Assembly: GCA_934432725.1 (NCBI GenBank)
Contig: CAKRZE010000012.1
Span: 1-64,000, forward strand
DNA length: 64,000 nt
Reading direction: 5' to 3'
DNA from: an uncultured Eubacteriales bacterium
GTDB lineage: Bacteria > Bacillota > Clostridia > Oscillospirales > CAG-272
Shown: positions 1-7,926 of the stretch, piece by piece
Numbering within the stretch: position 1 is the stretch's first letter
How the letters are laid out: the number at the start of each line of letters is the position of its first letter
Notes under the pieces: model-generated
The model's database searches: none
What the model was told of the DNA's origin: nothing
Seen by the model: the letters and a program-made list of their open reading frames with translations, nothing else
Made by a program: the position numbers and the translations under genes

Positions 1-86
1 TTTGTCGGTGTACAGGCGTATTTCGCTGACCGTGCGGTTCAGCCGCTCGGCGATGTCTGCCGTACTGCCAAGTTCGGTTTTCAGCC
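1..86 (-). pseudogene. Open frame running off the left edge (unknown)
   Basis: An open minus-strand frame enters from the junction with the SpaA-type remnant and continues past base 1. It reads ...LKTELGSTADIAERLNR..., a helical sequence I cannot assign; it could be part of a DNA-binding or mobilisation protein. It has no start codon of its own: the frame opens just after a TGA inside the neighbouring remnant. It therefore looks like the 3' part of a gene joined to the remnant by a deletion. Confidence 0.35.
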
Positions 87-449
87 TTTGATCAAATATC
101 CCTCGGAGGGACTGATCTCACGAATCGTCCAATCGTCGCCGCAGATATAGTATTTGGTCGTAAAGCAGCCGTTTGCGTCGGTGGTGTAGGTGTCGATGAG
201 TTGATTGCCCTTATAGATGCCGTACTTTGCGCCTGCGAGGGAGGCATCGCCCTGCGGCAGACCGGTTCTGTGGTCGCTCTTGGTTACGGTAACATTGAAT
301 TTTTTCAAGTCATTGTCAAAGGATTTCTCCGTAACCTTATTCCACTCAACAGCGGCGGTTTGCTTGTCGGGAACAACATAGCGGAGGGGTGTGTCGATTT
401 CCTCAAGAACATATGCTCGTATTCGTTCATTGTATTTACCTCCATATTT
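81..449 (-). pseudogene. Cna-B/SpaA-type surface protein fragment
   Basis: The frame is open from 449 to the stop at 81 and reads as two consecutive pieces of the Cna-B (prealbumin-like) repeats found in Gram-positive pilin-like proteins. The first contains AYVLEEIDTP and AAVEWNKVTEKSF; the second contains AGAKYGIYKGNQLIDTYTTD, GCFTTKYY and WTIREISPSEGYL. There is no ATG in frame; the only start-like codon is a TTG at 308. An ATG with a good GGAGG site at 432 opens a different frame. After ...GYLI the domain breaks off and the DNA continues in another frame. This is a truncated internal fragment, most likely of a large conjugative-element surface protein. Confidence 0.6.
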
Positions 450-478
450 TTAAAGTTTATTGCTCTGCGGTTTCACAA

Positions 479-1333
479 TCATATCTGCATCCCTCCCATC
501 TGCATTTCGTTTTGCTGCAGGTATTCGTCAAACTCGCTCCCGGTCATCATGGAGTAGTCATCGCCGCTGTTCCAGAACGAAACGAACAGTTCGCCGTCCA
601 TCGTATCAATGGGCTGCTGCTCGAAGCCTTCGCCGAGGCCGTCCGAACACTGTCCCGTGAGCCAATCCCGAAGTGCTTCCGTTTCCTCTGCCGTGAGCGC
701 CTCCTTGAGGCTGCAATCAATTCGACCGAACAGTCTGCCGCCGTACAGCTCCACCGACCATACCGCCGATGTCAGCTTTTCGCTCACGCCGTCATCCTTG
801 TTATAATAGGTTGCCATATCGTTTTCGTCATTGGCGATGTATTTTTTTAATGCGTCAGCAATTTCATCGGCGCTGTCGGCAAGGTAGGAATCGCCGACCG
901 TGAACATATCTCCGTCGCCCTCGTCAATATTCCCGACAAGAGGACAGAAGAACACAGCCTTTACGGGACCGGCGTCCTGCGTCATCTGACGGACGGCGGA
1001 AATCACCTCGTCCATTGAGTCGTACTGGTCGTAGAGGATATTCTGTTCGAGTTCCTCTTTGATGTCCTCGCTTACCGCCCCAATAACAAGCGTCAGCATA
1101 TTGGCGTCGGCGATGGTGTTTTTTTCATTCAATGTGAGGAGCAGATGCTGTCCGAAGTCGCTCTCGCTGAACAGCTTTACGCCGATATCCTCGTCCTCGT
1201 TATCGGTCAGCGGGATTCGCTTTGGTGGCTGCATAATGCCGATGGAGCGCAGCTTTTCATAAATGTCGTAAATGCTGTGGGGCAGATCGAGAACGAGGGT
1301 GTTCTCTTTATTGCGGATAATTGCGGTGATCAT
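479..1333 (-). CDS. Conjugative-element protein of unknown function
   Basis: This 284-residue acidic soluble protein has no signal peptide or membrane segment. I do not recognise a named domain, but proteins of this look sit beside ArdA-like genes in Clostridia conjugative elements. The middle (about 95-150) and the C-terminal third (about 195-265, WSVELYGGRLFGRIDCSLKE) look like two small alpha/beta units. The start follows the ArdA-like stop by three bases, and its GGGAGG site lies inside the last codons of that gene. Its own C-terminus (EMQMGGMQI) repeats the same MGGM-coding ribosome-site trick just before the decayed next gene, where an ATG at 480 opens only about ten codons. Confidence 0.6.
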   Translation of the reverse strand: MITAIIRNKENTLVLDLPHSIYDIYEKLRSIGIMQPPKRIPLTDNEDEDIGVKLFSESDFGQHLLLTLNEKNTIADANMLTLVIGAVSEDIKEELEQNILYDQYDSMDEVISAVRQMTQDAGPVKAVFFCPLVGNIDEGDGDMFTVGDSYLADSADEIADALKKYIANDENDMATYYNKDDGVSEKLTSAVWSVELYGGRLFGRIDCSLKEALTAEETEALRDWLTGQCSDGLGEGFEQQPIDTMDGELFVSFWNSGDDYSMMTGSEFDEYLQQNEMQMGGMQI

Positions 1334-1335
1334 AT

Positions 1336-2472
1336 TTACATTCCTCCCATCGCCATAGGCTCATCCTGATATAAGATGTCCAGCAGACTTGTGTCGCTGT
1401 CATTATAGATGAAGCCGCTGTCTACAAATTCGCCGTAATATATTTCTCCGATATGCTCTCCGAAGGCTTCGTAATCGAAGAATTTTGCCACATTGGGATT
1501 TACATTGAAATCCTCATTGTTCCTTGTTACAAACTCTCCGACTTCCTCATAATTGCTTGCGCCCATAATAAAGGTAAAACAATCAAGATTTTCAGCAAGC
1601 CGTGCAAGCTGCTCTGCGTTCTCGGCTTCGGCGTATTCGGCAACCGCCCACAGCTTTTCCAAATCCATATCGGCGCTGTTGACGGCGACTGCAAGGCGAT
1701 TCAGTTCGCAAATACCTTCCTCGGCGGCGATCTCCTTGAAGCGTCCGATCCACTTGTCGCTATCAATGCAAATGTCCTCCCATGAGAGTTCTACATCGTC
1801 CGGTGTGGGTGCGCCGAGTCGGGAAAGCGCCTTGTCAATGGCTTCTTCCTCGCAGGGCAAATACAAGAATTCGGTTTTTCCGTTGTACTCAGCCCGTATG
1901 AAGCAAAGCATTTGATCATACACATACGCCGGAAAATTCTGCCCGTCATAATCCCTTACGAACGGTGTGTCCTCGTCGACAAAGAGCAATCCGTGTTCGG
2001 TAAAAACCCCCTTGCCGGATCGAATCAGCTCCCGTCCGAATTCTGCATATTTCGGGTCGTCCGCATCATCGGCAGGCAGACAGCCCTTGACCGTGAGCAG
2101 GTATTCTCGTCCGATCTTGCCCATATCGCCGATATCCTGAATCAACGGATAGCGATTGAGGTTGAAGCTCAGACTGATGAGGTCGGGCAGAGTGTCGAAG
2201 CCCTCTGATTTCATTGCCTCATAAAACTGATATTCCTCATCGCCGAAAAAGCTGTCCATCCGTTTTCCGAGGTAGTTGACTTCATCGAGGTTGATGAATC
2301 GGTCTTGCAAGCAGCCGAGTTCCTCGGGGAATATGACCTCGGACACATACAGTTCAAGCGGCGTGATATCCTCGGCGTGGATTCTTTCGAGCGCCGCATT
2401 CATTTCCTTTTCTGTACAGGGAAAGCGGAGGTCGGTCTGACTGTTTCCGTATTTGATTTTCAGTTTAATCAT
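1336..2472 (-). CDS. ArdA-like antirestriction protein
   Basis: This acidic 378-residue protein has a C-terminal part (about 250-365) that looks like ArdA: LNRLAVAVNS, LARLAENLDCFTF, VGEFVTRNNEDF and FDYEAFGEHIGEIYYGEF. ArdA proteins are DNA mimics that block type I restriction enzymes, which helps an incoming conjugative element survive. The N-terminal 230 residues are an extra domain that I cannot name. The start overlaps the end of the upstream 198-codon gene by eight bases, so the two are probably translationally coupled. The protein ends in PMAMGGM, whose codons supply the ribosome site of the next gene. Domain recognition is from memory of the family. Confidence 0.6.
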   Translation of the reverse strand: MIKLKIKYGNSQTDLRFPCTEKEMNAALERIHAEDITPLELYVSEVIFPEELGCLQDRFINLDEVNYLGKRMDSFFGDEEYQFYEAMKSEGFDTLPDLISLSFNLNRYPLIQDIGDMGKIGREYLLTVKGCLPADDADDPKYAEFGRELIRSGKGVFTEHGLLFVDEDTPFVRDYDGQNFPAYVYDQMLCFIRAEYNGKTEFLYLPCEEEAIDKALSRLGAPTPDDVELSWEDICIDSDKWIGRFKEIAAEEGICELNRLAVAVNSADMDLEKLWAVAEYAEAENAEQLARLAENLDCFTFIMGASNYEEVGEFVTRNNEDFNVNPNVAKFFDYEAFGEHIGEIYYGEFVDSGFIYNDSDTSLLDILYQDEPMAMGGM

Positions 2473-3061
2473 GGCAAATCTCCTTTACAGCGGCAAGTCC
2501 GAAGCGGCGGATCGCCATAGCGTTGCAGATGGTGCGGAACAGCATAGGCGGAACAAGGTCGGTATCCGACAGATCCGACACGGTAAGATGTTTTGTTCCG
2601 AGCGTTAAATCCTTCGCCGCACAATAGAGGGTGTAGGCTCGTTCGGTGCAGTTGTTGAGCTTGATGTTTTCAAAGAACACACAGCCGCTATTTATATGGT
2701 GCTTGCAGCAGCTCCACAGCCTTGGGTCGGCGGTAAGCAGATACAGCGCCGAAAGCAATGCGTAATTTGCCTTGGCGATGTTCTTGGCGGCAAGTGTAAA
2801 TCTTGCCCGATGCTTTTCATTTATATATGTCATTGGTTTTTCCTCGCTTTCTATATATTCATTGAATCTCTTACGGAAAGGCGGACAGCGTATCTGCCTC
2901 ATGGTTTCCGCAAGTATTTCCGTGGGTGTGGCGGTGGTTATTGCGATGAGTATCTGCGACTCCGAAAAGCGAACGCCGACACCTCTCGGCTTGAAGTTCG
3001 GGATTGCGGTCATAAACCGTTCGATTCGGCGGTCATGTGGATTATCTGAAAATATGGTCAT
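2465..3061 (-). CDS. Conjugative-element protein of unknown function (possible fusion)
   Basis: The gene starts at an ATG with an AAGGAGAA site. A second good start lies at 2833 (MTYINEKHRARF, preceded by GAGG), and from there on the 122-residue helical part looks like a stand-alone conserved element protein. The first 75 residues (RRIERFMTAIPNFKPRG...) resemble a separate small element protein, so the 198-residue frame may be a fusion or may have two translation starts. No catalytic motif is visible. It overlaps the ArdA-like gene by eight bases and follows a minus-strand terminator. Confidence 0.55.
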   Translation of the reverse strand: MTIFSDNPHDRRIERFMTAIPNFKPRGVGVRFSESQILIAITTATPTEILAETMRQIRCPPFRKRFNEYIESEEKPMTYINEKHRARFTLAAKNIAKANYALLSALYLLTADPRLWSCCKHHINSGCVFFENIKLNNCTERAYTLYCAAKDLTLGTKHLTVSDLSDTDLVPPMLFRTICNAMAIRRFGLAAVKEICHD

Positions 3062-3092
3062 TGTTTGTTCTCCTTGCTGTGAAATAAAAAAA

Positions 3093-3121
3093 GCCCTCCG
3101 GTTTTTGTGTAACCGAAGGGC
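3093..3121 (-). terminator. Minus-strand intrinsic terminator
   Basis: A hairpin with arms GCCCTTCGGTT and AACCGGAGGGC is followed on the minus strand by TTTTTTT. It ends transcription of the 213-codon gene before the 198-codon gene. Confidence 0.8.
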
Positions 3122-3132
3122 GATTGATAGTA

Positions 3133-3774
3133 TTACATATTCTGTTGTGGTGCTGATTCCTGTTCAAAAGTCGGCGGCTCGGCTTCAAGGGAAGGATATG
3201 CATCTGTGAGTTTTTCTTGGAGTTTATCCAGCTGCCGTTCCTGCTCATAGGTCAGTATTTCGCAGTTGGCTTTTGCAAAGTTTACACAGCGATAAAGGTC
3301 TGCCGATTCTTTTTCGGAGAAGAGACGGGGCTTGCTGACGAGACCGGAGCGTACGGCAAAGGCTTCCTTGACATATTCATAGTTCGGCGAGTAATCTCCC
3401 CAGAACACCGAGTCGCCGTCTGCATTCTGTTTCCATGTGCAAAACATAAAGCCGTTCTTTTCGCTGTAGGTCGCCGCCAACACGGTATCTCCGAAGGCGG
3501 CGAGCTGTCTGTAATCGGAGACATCGGCAGCTTGCATTTGCGGTGCGTGTTCGTAGAGACCGACATATTCCCGCACCGTAGAAATCTCATTCTGAATGTC
3601 TGCAATTTTACCGCGGTATTCATCTGAGAGGGTTTTGTCGGCGTTGCTTAGAAATTGACCGTTGTATTTTATCCGGCAGAGGGGGATGCCGTCCGAGGAT
3701 ATCTCCAACCATCCGCCGTCTATCTTGGTGTCGTACCGAGCCCTGAGCCGTTTGGCTAATTCTTTCTGCAGCAT
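3133..3774 (-). CDS. Conjugative-element protein of unknown function
   Basis: This is a soluble 213-residue protein with a helical start (ELAKRLRARYDTKIDGGW), a middle part containing YVGLYEHAPQM and VLAATYSEKNGFMFCTWKQ, and an E/Q-rich tail. It resembles hypothetical proteins common in Clostridia conjugative transposons; no enzyme motif is visible. The start has an AAAAGGAGAAAA ribosome site, but the leader is only about 30 bases long after a strong minus-strand terminator (3802-3838), so expression probably depends on readthrough or on a promoter I cannot see. A second terminator follows directly. Confidence 0.5.
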   Translation of the reverse strand: MLQKELAKRLRARYDTKIDGGWLEISSDGIPLCRIKYNGQFLSNADKTLSDEYRGKIADIQNEISTVREYVGLYEHAPQMQAADVSDYRQLAAFGDTVLAATYSEKNGFMFCTWKQNADGDSVFWGDYSPNYEYVKEAFAVRSGLVSKPRLFSEKESADLYRCVNFAKANCEILTYEQERQLDKLQEKLTDAYPSLEAEPPTFEQESAPQQNM

Positions 3775-3801
3775 ATCTGTTTTCTCCTTTTTGAGGGTAA
3801 T

Positions 3802-3838
3802 AAAAAAGGCAGATAGATTTTTGATTTCTATCTGCCTT
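3802..3838 (-). terminator. Minus-strand intrinsic terminator upstream of the element genes
   Basis: A 12-bp stem (AAGGCAGATAGA with TCTATCTGCCTT) is followed on the minus strand by a T run. It would stop transcription arriving from the tRNA operon and insulates, or attenuates, the element gene that begins at 3774. Confidence 0.75.
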
Positions 3839-3942
3839 GCGTATCATTATTCGGTTGTGTGAGAGTTCAAGACATCCAACAAAGGGAAAACATCATTTTT
3901 ATATCTGTCAAAACGGTTCGCTGAAATTTTGCCGTATAAACG

Positions 3943-3996
3943 GTGAAAACCCCGATTTTATCGGGGTTTTCACGGGCTACATCTATTTTGTAGCCC
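3943..3996. terminator. Two hairpins downstream of tRNA-Tyr
   Basis: Two adjacent palindromes: GTGAAAACCCCGA pairs with TCGGGGTTTTCAC (3943-3973), and GGGCTACA pairs with TGTAGCCC (3974-3996, followed by TTTT on the plus strand). They lie directly behind the 3' end of the minus-strand tRNA operon and probably process or terminate its transcript. On the plus strand the second one is also a plausible terminator. Confidence 0.6.
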
Positions 3997-4001
3997 TTTT
4001 A

Positions 4002-4086
4002 TGGTGGGAGATGGTGGATTCGAACCACCGAAGTCGGTGACAACAGATTTACAGTCTGCCCCCTTTGGCCGCTCGGGAAATCTCCC
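4002..4086 (-). tRNA. tRNA-Tyr (GTA)
   Basis: On the minus strand the 85-base sequence folds as a class II tRNA with acceptor arms GGGAGAT and ATCTCCC, a T arm with GGTTCGAATCC, a long variable arm and anticodon GTA in the loop CTGTAAATC. CCA is encoded at 4002-4004. It is separated by three bases from tRNA-Thr, and both share one promoter. The 3' end faces the mobile element. Confidence 0.93.
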
Positions 4087-4089
4087 ATA

Positions 4090-4164
4090 TGGAGCTGGTG
4101 AACGGAGTCGAACCATCAACCTGCTGATTACAAATCAGCTGCTCTGCCATTGAGCCACACCAGC
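4090..4164 (-). tRNA. tRNA-Thr (TGT)
   Basis: The minus strand gives acceptor arms GCTGGTG and CACCAGC, D arm GGCTCAATGGCAGAGC, anticodon stem GCTGA/TCAGC around TTTGTAA (anticodon TGT), and T arm GGTTCGACTCC. CCA is encoded. It is the first gene of the two-tRNA operon. Confidence 0.93.
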
Positions 4165-4234
4165 ATACATCGGATCGAAAGCATTCATGCCCCCGGATCA
4201 TAAAATCCAACCGCTTCCCAAAACCGATAGTGGT

Positions 4235-4263
4235 ATTATACCATGTGAGAGGGCGCTTGTCAA
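4235..4263 (-). promoter_or_regulatory. tRNA operon promoter
   Basis: The minus strand shows a consensus TTGACA (4263-4258), a 17-base spacer and TATAAT (4240-4235), about 70 bases upstream of tRNA-Thr. Confidence 0.85.
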
Positions 4264-4852
4264 GAGCCGATTCGAAATTTTCGGGAATTCCCCGGGATTT
4301 TCGAAGTCCGGATTGACAAGCGGAGCGTGTACGGCTGAAAAATCCGGCGTCGATTGAAATTCCGGCTTTTGGAGGGAAAGAATGCGCTGTCATGTATTGC
4401 GGAAGGGCCTGCGCTCGGATTGTGTGCCGTTAAAAGCGGAACAGAAGCAGCCGGGGCACCGGGAAATGCCCGGAAACGGTGCGGTACAGGTTGGAATATG
4501 CTGAAAATACTTGCATCCGGATGGCATTCGGTTAAACAGGAGCCGGGGATGCAAATCAGATAGGAGCACGGTGCAGAGGCGGTTTTGTCCGCGGAATGTC
4601 AAAGGCGCCGGCTTCCGGCAGGGGCAGTCGAAAGCAGGTTGGCGCAGCCGGGGCTTAGGTGCGGAACGGAGGCGAGGGGCACAAAACGGACGTTTTTTGA
4701 GGGGGGACTGCCTCTCGCTGCACCTACTGCCCGCGGCGTGAGCTGCCAGCCGCAGCCCGAAAGACTTTTTGCGCGGTGTTGTCCTGCAGGGAGGCTTTTC
4801 AAATCGACTTGACTTATATCGATATATATATACCGATATGCCCGATTCACAT
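4264..4852. other. Intergenic stretch without a recognisable gene
   Basis: About 590 bases lie between the divergent tRNA and alcohol dehydrogenase promoters. Open frames on both strands are arginine- and proline-rich, lack ribosome sites and look accidental. A run of alternating AT (TATCGATATATATATACC) occurs at about 4816-4837. Confidence 0.6.
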
Positions 4853-4881
4853 TTCACATTCCGAAAAAAGCATGCTATAAT
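4853..4881 (+). promoter_or_regulatory. Promoter of the alcohol dehydrogenase gene
   Basis: TTCACA (4853-4858), 17-base spacer, TATAAT (4876-4881), about 65 bases before the start codon. Confidence 0.75.
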
Positions 4882-4946
4882 GAAGCCATACAAGGAAAGA
4901 CTGCTGCGGCAGTCAAAATGTATGAAGAATTACGGAGGAAACGGTT

Positions 4947-6170
4947 ATGGCTAGATTTACACTTCCGCGGGATATCTATCACGGAAAAGGCTCTCTTGAG
5001 GCACTGAAGACCTTTGAAGGCAAGAAAGCAATCGTCTGCGTCGGCGGCGGCAGCATGAAGCGGTTTGGCTTCCTGGACAAAGCTGTTGCCTATTTGAAAG
5101 AAGCCGGAATGGAGGTTCAGCTCTTTGAGGGCATTGAACCCGATCCTTCCGTTGAAACCGTTATGCGCGGTGCGGAAGCTATGACGAAATTTGAGCCGGA
5201 TTGGATTGTGGCAATCGGAGGAGGCTCCCCGATTGATGCCGCAAAGGCAATGTGGATCAAGTACGAATATCCGGAAATTACATTTGAAGATATGTGCAAG
5301 GTGTTCGGAATTCCGAAGCTGCGCAGAAAGGCTCATTTCTGTGCGATTTCTTCCACCTCCGGCACTGCTACCGAGGTGACCGCGTTCTCGATCATCACCG
5401 ATTATCATAAGGGAATCAAGTATCCGATCGCCGACTTTGAGATTACGCCCGATGTTGCGATTGTTGACCCCGAGCTGGCGCACACTATGCCGAAAAAGCT
5501 GGTTGCACACACCGGTATGGACGCAATGACCCATGCGGTTGAAGCATATGTTTCTACTGCCAACTGCGATTATACCGATCCGCTTGCCATTCATGCCATT
5601 GAGATGATTATGAAGGATCTGGTTCCTTCCTACAACGGTGATATGGATGCACGCGACAGAATGCACAACGCACAGTGTCTGGCAGGCATGGCATTCTCAA
5701 ACGCACTGCTCGGTATTGTTCACTCTATGGCACATAAGACCGGAGCAGCCTTTGCGGATTACGGCGCTCACATCATTCACGGAGCTGCAAACGCAATGTA
5801 TCTGCCGAAGGTGATCGCGTTCAACGCAAAGGATCCGACCGCCAAGAAGCGTTACGGCGTGATTGTGGACTATATGGGAATCTGCGACAAGTCCGCATCC
5901 GATGACGAAAAGGTCGCTGCACTGATCAAGTATCTGCGCGGCATGAACGATGCGCTGAATATTCCGCACTGCATCAAGAATTACGGCGCAGACAGCTATC
6001 CGGTTGAACAGGGCTTTGTTCCGGAAAATGTCTTCCTGGAAAGACTGCCGGAGATTGCAAAGAACGCCATCGGCGATGCCTGCACCGGCTCCAACCCGCG
6101 TCAGCCCAGTCAGGAAGAGATGGAGAAGCTTCTGAAGTGCTGCTACTATGACACTGAGGTGGACTTCTGA
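4947..6170 (+). CDS. Iron-containing alcohol dehydrogenase
   Basis: This 407-residue protein belongs to the group III (iron-dependent) NAD(P)H alcohol dehydrogenases, which in anaerobes reduce aldehydes such as butanal or acetaldehyde to alcohols to regenerate NAD(P)+. The nucleotide-binding motif GGGSPIDAAK is at 91-100. The metal ligands of the family are all present: D192 and H196 in TGMDAMTHAVEAY, H263 in VHSMAHK, and H278 in HIIHGAANA. A GGAGG ribosome site lies eight bases before the ATG. It is monocistronic, with its own promoter and palindromic terminators after it. Family assignment is firm; the exact substrate (butanol, ethanol or propanediol type) cannot be read from sequence. Confidence 0.93.
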   Translation: MARFTLPRDIYHGKGSLEALKTFEGKKAIVCVGGGSMKRFGFLDKAVAYLKEAGMEVQLFEGIEPDPSVETVMRGAEAMTKFEPDWIVAIGGGSPIDAAKAMWIKYEYPEITFEDMCKVFGIPKLRRKAHFCAISSTSGTATEVTAFSIITDYHKGIKYPIADFEITPDVAIVDPELAHTMPKKLVAHTGMDAMTHAVEAYVSTANCDYTDPLAIHAIEMIMKDLVPSYNGDMDARDRMHNAQCLAGMAFSNALLGIVHSMAHKTGAAFADYGAHIIHGAANAMYLPKVIAFNAKDPTAKKRYGVIVDYMGICDKSASDDEKVAALIKYLRGMNDALNIPHCIKNYGADSYPVEQGFVPENVFLERLPEIAKNAIGDACTGSNPRQPSQEEMEKLLKCCYYDTEVDF

Positions 6171-6240
6171 TTGACGGCGAAGCTTGTGCGCCGCTCTCAT
6201 GAAGAGGGTGCATCGGTTCTTGTTTGATCACAACAAGAAG

Positions 6241-6445
6241 GGGCTGTTAAAAACATCAAGGTTTTTAGCAGTCCCTTAAAAATGCCGGACGGGAGTCCGG
6301 CATTTTGGATGCGTTCCTGCCCGTTTTTGCCCATGCGCCTTTGTTTTTCGGCTTTCTTTGGGACAAAACGGCGGCGCTTGACCGACCGGCTCAATTCCGG
6401 TGGGGTGTAAAGAACTCAAAACGGTTTTTTTACACCCCTTTCTTT
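6241..6445 (+). repeat. Three-palindrome intergenic element, copy A
   Basis: Palindrome I is at 6241-6275 (GGGCTGTTAAAAAC...GCAGTCCC) and palindrome II at 6279-6306 (AAATGCCGGAC/GTCCGGCATTT). A core follows with ACAAAACGGCGGCGCTTGA, then palindrome III at 6402-6438 (GGGGTGTAAA...TTTACACCCC). The element lies between convergent genes (alcohol dehydrogenase and galM), so the palindromes probably also act as bidirectional terminators. Related copies are at 30154, 41094 and (inverted) 63751. Confidence 0.8.
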
Positions 6446-6483
6446 TGTCCGAAGGCATGCGGCACGGAAATGGCGGGTGGTCT

Positions 6484-7503
6484 TCAGTCCGCAATGCCGA
6501 AACGGTATACGGTCACCGAGGAGAATTTCTCTCCCTTTTTCAATACACACAAGGGGAAATCCGGGCGGTTCGGGGTGTTCGGGAAAAACTGCGTTTCCAG
6601 TGCAACGGCATGGTGCCTGCGCTGCGGGACGCCCCCCTTGAACGGTACCGGGAGGTCCATTCCGCCGGCAGCATAGATCTGCACGCCCGGCATGTCCGTC
6701 AGACAGGTCAGCATTCTGCCGGATGCGGGGTCGGTATAGGTCAATGCCTTTTTCATGCTTCTCCCGCCGTGCAGGACAAAGTTATGATCCAGCTCTCCGC
6801 GGATTTTTTGCGGCGTGCGGTAGTCAAATGCCGTGCCCTCCACGGGAACCGGGGAGCCCTTCGGGATCAGCAGCGCGTCCGTGTCGCAGTAGGCGTCCGC
6901 CTCTACCTGCAAAAGCTGTCCGGTCACGGCTGAACCGTCATAGCCGTTTAAATTGAAATAGGTATGGTTGGTCAGGTTGACGACCGTGTCCGCGTCCGAT
7001 TCCGCAGAATACCGGAGCGTCAGCGTCCCGTTCTCGTCAAAGGTGTAGGTGACACTGACCCGGAGCGTGCCGGGATAGCCTTCCTCTCCGTCGGGGGATA
7101 TGCAGGAGAAGGTGACAGACGCACGATTCTCCTCCGGCAGAGCCTCCGCCTGCCACAGCTTCCGGTCAAAGCCGCATGTGCCGCCGTGCAGGTGGCATTT
7201 TCCGTTTTCGTTCAGCGCCAGCTTATATTCCCTGCCGTTCAGGGAAAAGCTGCCGTCCGCGATCCGGTTGGCGTATCTGCCGATCAGAGCACCGTGGTAG
7301 CCTCCGCCTGCGCGGTAGGCCTGCGGACTGTCAAAGCCGCATACGACATCTGCGAGCACGCCGTTCCGGTCCGGGACGGTTAAGGATTGCAGAATCCCGC
7401 CGAGGTTTAGGAGTCGTACACTTGCTCCGCTTTTTGCCGTCATGGTATAGGCGTATACCGCTCCCTCGGGGAGCGTTCCGAATGTTTCAGTCAGTATATT
7501 CAT
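6484..7503 (-). CDS. galM: Aldose 1-epimerase (galactose mutarotase)
   Basis: A 339-residue cytoplasmic mutarotase, full length for GalM, which interconverts alpha and beta anomers of glucose or galactose. Family landmarks are GRYANRI (76-82), HLHGG (104-108), NLTNHTYFNLNG (176-187, with catalytic His180) and ALETQFFPNTPNRP (with catalytic Glu303). It starts at an ATG at 7503 and is transcribed towards the alcohol dehydrogenase gene. It has its own promoter and no other galactose gene nearby, so it is probably a housekeeping mutarotase. Confidence 0.93.
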   Translation of the reverse strand: MNILTETFGTLPEGAVYAYTMTAKSGASVRLLNLGGILQSLTVPDRNGVLADVVCGFDSPQAYRAGGGYHGALIGRYANRIADGSFSLNGREYKLALNENGKCHLHGGTCGFDRKLWQAEALPEENRASVTFSCISPDGEEGYPGTLRVSVTYTFDENGTLTLRYSAESDADTVVNLTNHTYFNLNGYDGSAVTGQLLQVEADAYCDTDALLIPKGSPVPVEGTAFDYRTPQKIRGELDHNFVLHGGRSMKKALTYTDPASGRMLTCLTDMPGVQIYAAGGMDLPVPFKGGVPQRRHHAVALETQFFPNTPNRPDFPLCVLKKGEKFSSVTVYRFGIAD

Positions 7504-7615
7504 GGTGCCGTTTGCTTTCGGCAGGCGAAAGCGTCTCTCCTGTCAGAATCGGGCTGCGCGGTCCGGATGTCTGCGCGTGCGGCGGTGCCCGGTGCCGTTT
7601 GCTGCCTTTGCTTCT

Positions 7616-7644
7616 ATTTTACCACCGCTTTTTCCCGCTTGCAA
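7616..7644 (-). promoter_or_regulatory. galM promoter
   Basis: Minus-strand TTGCAA (7644-7639), 17-base spacer, TAAAAT (7621-7616), about 110 bases upstream of galM. Confidence 0.6.
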
Positions 7645-7853
7645 TCATTTTTTTGCATTTTCATGCCCTTGGAGGGAGCGTTTTTTTGACGGAACACGGG
7701 GTCACAGCCTTATGCAGGGGCTTCTTCGGCATGAACCGGGACCTCCGTGTGAGCGGAAAAGACTGTTCGGCATCCTGTGCCGCGTTCTGCCGACCTCTGC
7801 GGACCGGTCCGGCAAGACTCCTTCCGCCGGCGGATAATTTTGCCCGGAAACGG

Positions 7854-7882
7854 TTGACAGCAGCCGGAAATATTACTATAAT
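7854..7882 (+). promoter_or_regulatory. Promoter of the phosphoribosyltransferase gene
   Basis: Consensus TTGACA (7854-7859), 17-base spacer and TATAAT (7877-7882), 45 bases before the start codon. Confidence 0.85.
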
Positions 7883-7926
7883 GATAATGTTATATCTCAA
7901 TTTATTGCGGGGAGGAGTCTGACTCC

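Larger units (their letters stand above)
1..3850 (-). mobile_element. Right edge of an integrative/conjugative element
   Basis: All genes here lie on the minus strand and look like the accessory module of a Clostridia conjugative transposon: an ArdA-like antirestriction gene, short unknown element genes separated by strong hairpins, and a Cna-B (SpaA-type) surface-protein remnant. The stretch is clearly less GC-rich than the chromosome to the right. It stops short of tRNA-Tyr, a common kind of insertion site, but no integrase or att duplication is visible because the element runs off the left edge. The assignment rests on gene content and composition. Confidence 0.6.

Noticed and set aside
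2696..3209. Plus-strand frames in the element region
   Set aside because: They lie opposite minus-strand element genes that have good ribosome sites and terminators.
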